From Marinoscillum sp965229915 (lineage in GTDB: Bacteria > Bacteroidota > Bacteroidia > Cytophagales > Cyclobacteriaceae): 64,000 nucleotides of DNA. This document shows, piece after piece, positions 61,137 to 64,000 of the stretch. The position numbers were made by a program, and so were the translations under genes. Each line of letters opens with the position of its first letter. Position 1 is the stretch's first letter. The stretch lies in the NCBI RefSeq assembly GCF_965229915.1, contig NZ_CBDDJZ010000001.1, positions 1,736,001 to 1,800,000 of the forward strand, in the 5' to 3' direction. The notes beneath the pieces are model-generated. The model ran no database searches, was not told the origin of the DNA, and worked only from the letters and a program-made list of their open reading frames with translations.

Positions 61137-62006
61137 ATGGAAGCGATAATTGATTTCTTTACAGACGTACCTACCTGGTTTCGATCGATGATTCTAATCG
61201 GAGGGATCGTCATATTCTGGATAGCCGAGGGCATATTACCTCTCTTTAGTTTTCAGTATAAAAAATTCAGACATGCAGGAATCAACCTGTTCTTCACCAT
61301 GACCACAGCTATCATTGGTTTTGGGTTAGCAGGAGTATTACTGCTTGCTTCTAACTGGGTCTCTACCAACGAATTTGGACTGCTGTACCTGGTAGAAATG
61401 CCACTTTGGGCTCAGGTAGTAGTCGGTGTGCTTCTTCTGGATTGTATTGGTGCTTATTTCATCCATTGGACAGAGCACAAAGTCAAATGGATGTGGAAGT
61501 TTCATCTCGTTCATCACAGCGACACCACAGTAGATGTAACTACCGGCTTGAGACATCACCCTGGTGAAACGGTTTTCAGAATTACCTTTACCATTCTTGC
61601 AGTGATCGTGGTAGGGGCACCTATTGGCATAGTCATGCTTTATCAATCGCTCTCCGTTCTGTTTGCTCACATTACCCATGCCAACATCAACATGCCACCA
61701 AAAATGGATCGAGCATTATCCTTTGTGTTTGTGACACCCAACATGCATAAAGTACATCACCACTATACTCAACCCCTAACTGACACCAACTATGGTAATA
61801 TTTTTTCCATCTGGGACCGCATCTTTGGAACCTTTGCTAGCGTAGAAGATACCAGTAGTTTGAAGTATGGTATAGATACTCACATGGACCCAGCAGAAAA
61901 CGACCGATTGGGTAATCTATTGGGAATTCCATTTCAACCATACCGAACTCCAGAAGGAAAACTTGAAATCAAAGACACTGGCAAAAAGGTAGCTAGCAGT
62001 TCATGA
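61137..62006 (+). CDS. Sterol-desaturase/fatty-acid-hydroxylase superfamily protein
   Basis: 289 residues from the ATG at 61137; the longer frame begins with TTG at 61095. At least four transmembrane spans and the conserved histidine boxes of integral-membrane di-iron enzymes: HWTEHK (HxxxH), KFHLVHHSD (HxxHH), HITHANIN and NMHKVHHHYTQPLTDTNYGNIFSIWDR. Family members hydroxylate or desaturate lipids using O2. The substrate, possibly a sphingolipid or hydroxylated fatty acid, is not determinable. It overlaps the peptidase gene by 4 nt (ATGA). Confidence 0.9.
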   Translation: MEAIIDFFTDVPTWFRSMILIGGIVIFWIAEGILPLFSFQYKKFRHAGINLFFTMTTAIIGFGLAGVLLLASNWVSTNEFGLLYLVEMPLWAQVVVGVLLLDCIGAYFIHWTEHKVKWMWKFHLVHHSDTTVDVTTGLRHHPGETVFRITFTILAVIVVGAPIGIVMLYQSLSVLFAHITHANINMPPKMDRALSFVFVTPNMHKVHHHYTQPLTDTNYGNIFSIWDRIFGTFASVEDTSSLKYGIDTHMDPAENDRLGNLLGIPFQPYRTPEGKLEIKDTGKKVASSS

Positions 62007-62824
62007 GATACTCGGTAATCATCATCCTTACATTGATAACTTTTATTGCTTCTGCACAGAAAAAAGAAGTAGAGGTATATCATAAAACCCAGGAGGACGG
62101 CTCACTCAAAATCTTTGCTCGCAACAATACTGAATTCCTACAAAGTGTTCAGATAGAAGCCACTTTCAAAGGAATGGAAGCCTCTGAAGATTTGCCAATA
62201 CTCAAGACTATTGAACCAAACCAGAGTGCTTATTACTTCTCTCTGACCCCAGTCAAAAACGCTTATTCTTATAATTACCGCTTTACTTACATCAAAGGAG
62301 ATGTGACTGCCGAGCACAACGATGATATCATCTACTACCTACCTTATGCTCAAAGCAAGTCATATATGGTAGATCAGAGCTATAATGAGACACCAACCCA
62401 CATGAATCAGTATGCCCTTGATTTTCATATGGACGAAGGAACTGAAATCAGGGCGATACGAGCTGGGGTGGTATTTGAAGTTGTTGACAACAATAACAAA
62501 GGCTGCCCAAGAGAGGACTGCTCCAAATTCAACAATTATGTCCTGGTCATGCATGATGATGGCTCCATTGCCGATTACTCGCACCTCCAGAAAAATGGGG
62601 CTCGTGTTGAAGTTGGAGATGAAATTACCTCTGGTGACCTGATTGGCCTAAGTGGGAGTACTGGTTATGCGAGTGGACCACATCTACACCTCGAAGTATA
62701 CGTGATGCGCTTTAGCGGACAGCAATCAGTACGTGCAGAGTACTACCTGGATAAGAGCACTATTGGTGTACCGATGAGTAATCACAGATACACGCAAGAG
62801 ATGGACAAAAAAAATCCCGACTGA
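62003..62824 (+). CDS. Exported M23-family (LytM-type) peptidase
   Basis: 273 residues with a signal peptide (VIIILTLITFIASAQ). The C-terminal half has the M23 zinc motifs in a Bacteroidota variant: MNQYALDFHMDEGTEIRA with the ligand Asp, then SHLQKNGARVEVGDEI and GSTGYASGPHLHLEV with the HxH. The N-terminal half is a beta-rich domain that may bind the envelope. Activity would be against peptidoglycan or glycine-rich peptides. Its end overlaps the asnS terminator, and it is coupled to the sterol-desaturase-like gene. Confidence 0.88.
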   Translation: MRYSVIIILTLITFIASAQKKEVEVYHKTQEDGSLKIFARNNTEFLQSVQIEATFKGMEASEDLPILKTIEPNQSAYYFSLTPVKNAYSYNYRFTYIKGDVTAEHNDDIIYYLPYAQSKSYMVDQSYNETPTHMNQYALDFHMDEGTEIRAIRAGVVFEVVDNNNKGCPREDCSKFNNYVLVMHDDGSIADYSHLQKNGARVEVGDEITSGDLIGLSGSTGYASGPHLHLEVYVMRFSGQQSVRAEYYLDKSTIGVPMSNHRYTQEMDKKNPD

Positions 62825-62834
62825 TTGTCGGGAT
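62807..62834 (-). terminator. Terminator of asnS
   Basis: ATCCCGAC (62814-62821) and GTCGGGAT (62827-62834) form an 8-bp stem with a 5-nt loop. On the minus strand it is followed by an uninterrupted T-run. The left arm lies within the last codons of the convergent peptidase gene. Confidence 0.92.
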
Positions 62835-62844
62835 AATAAGATTC

Positions 62845-64000
62845 TTAGAATTCACAGTTGCCTGGAGTTCTTGGAAAAGGAATCACATCTCGGATGTTAC
62901 CCATACCAGTTACAAACTGGATCATTCGTTCAAATCCCAGACCATATCCACTGTGAGGAACAGCACCAAATTTTCGTGTGTCCAAATACCACCACATTTC
63001 TTCTTCAGGAATGTTCATCTCCTTCATTCGCTGGGTAAGCAACTCGAGGCGCTCCTCACGCTGAGAACCTCCGATGATCTCTCCAATACCTGGAAAGAGA
63101 ATATCCATCGCTCCTACCGTTTTGCCATCGTCATTCTGACGCATGTAGAAAGCTTTGATGTCTTTCGGATAATTGTATAGGATAACTGGCTTTTTGAAGT
63201 GCTTCTCTACGAGAAACCGCTCATGTTCAGACTGTAAATCAGCGCCCCATCCTTCGATGATATAAGAGAATTTTTTCTTTTTGTTTGGCTTAGAGTTCCT
63301 CAGTATATCAATGGCTTCCGTATAGCTCACCCGTTCAAACTCATTTTCTAAAACGAATCTCAAACGCTCCGTCAAAGTCATCTCTGAGCGCTCATTCTGA
63401 GGTTTATTCTTTTCTTCTTCTAGAATTCGCTTCTCTAGAAATGCAAGGTCATCTGCACAGTTGTCCAGTGCATATTTGACCAGATACTTCAGCATTTCCT
63501 GAGCCAGATCCATATTGTCCTGTAAGTCATAGAATGCCATCTCTGGCTCTATCATCCAAAACTCCGCCAGGTGACGCGTGGTGTTAGAGTTTTCGGCTCT
63601 AAACGTCGGTCCAAACGTGTAGATTTCAGAAAGTGCCATAGCTGCAAGCTCGCCTTCCAGTTGGCCGGACACCGTCAAATTAGCTTCCTTTTCAAAGAAA
63701 TCTTTCTCAAAGTCTATCTGACCATCTTCTGTCTTAGGGATGTTGTCTAATTCAAAATTGGTCACTTTAAAGGCTTCACCGGCTCCTTCCGCATCAGACG
63801 CAGTAATAATCGGTGTATTGATATAAAAGAACCCTTTGTCATTGAAAAACTTATGAACCGCAAATGCCAATGCATGTCTCACCCTCATTACCGCACTAAA
63901 CGTATTGGTCCTTGGTCTTAAATGAGCAATCTCACGTAAGAACTCCAGACTGTGTTTCTTTGGCTGCAGTGGATATTTATCAGGATCAGCCTCCCCAAAT
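62845..64000 (-). CDS. asnS: Asparaginyl-tRNA synthetase (5' end outside window)
   Basis: The frame is open to the right edge of the window; the first in-frame ATG inside the window (63888) is not the start, because upstream codons encode FGEADPDKYPLQPKKHSLEF and LREIAHLRPRTNTFSAVMRVRHA, which is AsnRS sequence. The class II core is visible: motif 2 region TFGPTFRAENSNTTRHLAEFWMIEPEMAF and motif 3 GFGLGFERMIQFVTGMGNIRDVIPFPRTPGNCEF-like ending (split here as GYGLGFERMIQFVTG and NIRDVIPFPRTPGN). Specificity for Asn over Asp is supported by the TPIITASDAEGAGEAFKV insert typical of bacterial AsnRS. The ligation arm of about 100 residues lies outside the window. Confidence 0.96.
   Translation of the reverse strand, partial: FGEADPDKYPLQPKKHSLEFLREIAHLRPRTNTFSAVMRVRHALAFAVHKFFNDKGFFYINTPIITASDAEGAGEAFKVTNFELDNIPKTEDGQIDFEKDFFEKEANLTVSGQLEGELAAMALSEIYTFGPTFRAENSNTTRHLAEFWMIEPEMAFYDLQDNMDLAQEMLKYLVKYALDNCADDLAFLEKRILEEEKNKPQNERSEMTLTERLRFVLENEFERVSYTEAIDILRNSKPNKKKKFSYIIEGWGADLQSEHERFLVEKHFKKPVILYNYPKDIKAFYMRQNDDGKTVGAMDILFPGIGEIIGGSQREERLELLTQRMKEMNIPEEEMWWYLDTRKFGAVPHSGYGLGFERMIQFVTGMGNIRDVIPFPRTPGNCEF

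Overview
The window looks like a chromosomal segment from a marine or soil Bacteroidota of the order Cytophagales (a Reichenbachiella/Fulvivirga-like lineage is my best guess; inference only). The support is a SusC/SusD polysaccharide-utilisation locus, a type IX secretion C-terminal sorting domain, a FecR/ECF regulatory pair, Bacteroidota-type promoters (TTG, a 17-20 bp spacer, TAnnTTTG), phosphosulfolactate synthase, and many short conserved Bacteroidota proteins. No insertion sequence, prophage, rRNA or CRISPR array was seen. Most of the window is ordinary housekeeping DNA with several accessory patches.

Layout. 1-4.8 kb: end of an outer-membrane beta-barrel receptor, then a coupled alpha/beta hydrolase - ECF sigma factor - membrane protein operon with a terminator. 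4.8-7.1 kb: a secreted protein of unknown function and a two-gene cassette (small exported protein + small cytoplasmic protein) present twice in tandem. 7.2-9.5 kb: a lipoprotein six-hairpin glycosidase. 9.5-11.5 kb: the remnant of a DUF819 permease, broken by a frameshift and a truncation, abutting a three-gene HipBST-type toxin-antitoxin operon whose promoter region carries three evenly spaced palindromic operators. 11.5-20.1 kb: amidase, EamA transporter, coiled-coil protein, two-component system, Gfo/Idh oxidoreductase, DinB-like and DUF2461 proteins, and a 48-residue membrane protein. 20.1-24.8 kb: leucine operon leuC-leuD-leuB-leuA. 25-28.3 kb: a conserved helical protein, a SiaB-like kinase and a two-domain VOC protein. 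28.4-32.9 kb: likely operon for phosphosulfolactate synthase, a DUF368 lipid-carrier transporter, aroE and uvrB. 33-39.5 kb: TPR protein and an exopolysaccharide export module (glycosyltransferase, Wza, Wzc, CpsB-type phosphatase). 39.6-45.3 kb: hflX, an FAD oxidoreductase/subunit 3/TIM-barrel operon, DUF350 and a transglutaminase-like protein.

45.35-45.87 kb holds an intact tRNA-Arg(CCU) embedded in a mosaic of broken tRNA pieces interrupted by GC-rich hairpins. This is the oddest stretch of the window. 45.9-60.9 kb is a polysaccharide-utilisation locus read on the minus strand: ECF sigma, FecR anti-sigma, SusC with an STN signalling domain, SusD (with a frameshift), a GH71/99-like lipoprotein, a SusE/F-like lipoprotein, a terminator, and a 1684-residue secreted enzyme with a GH87 (alpha-1,3-glucanase-like) catalytic region plus many binding domains. 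GH87 and GH71 are both families associated with alpha-1,3-glucan, so that is the proposed substrate. The window ends with a sterol-desaturase-like protein, an M23 peptidase and the 3' part of asnS.

The observations most worth following are the nested tRNA mosaic, the HipBST operon with 40-bp-phased operators beside a dead gene, the tandem small-protein cassettes, two long perfect inverted repeats placed on start codons, and the frameshifted susD in an otherwise complete alpha-glucan locus. All family names come from motif recognition by eye; no database search was run.
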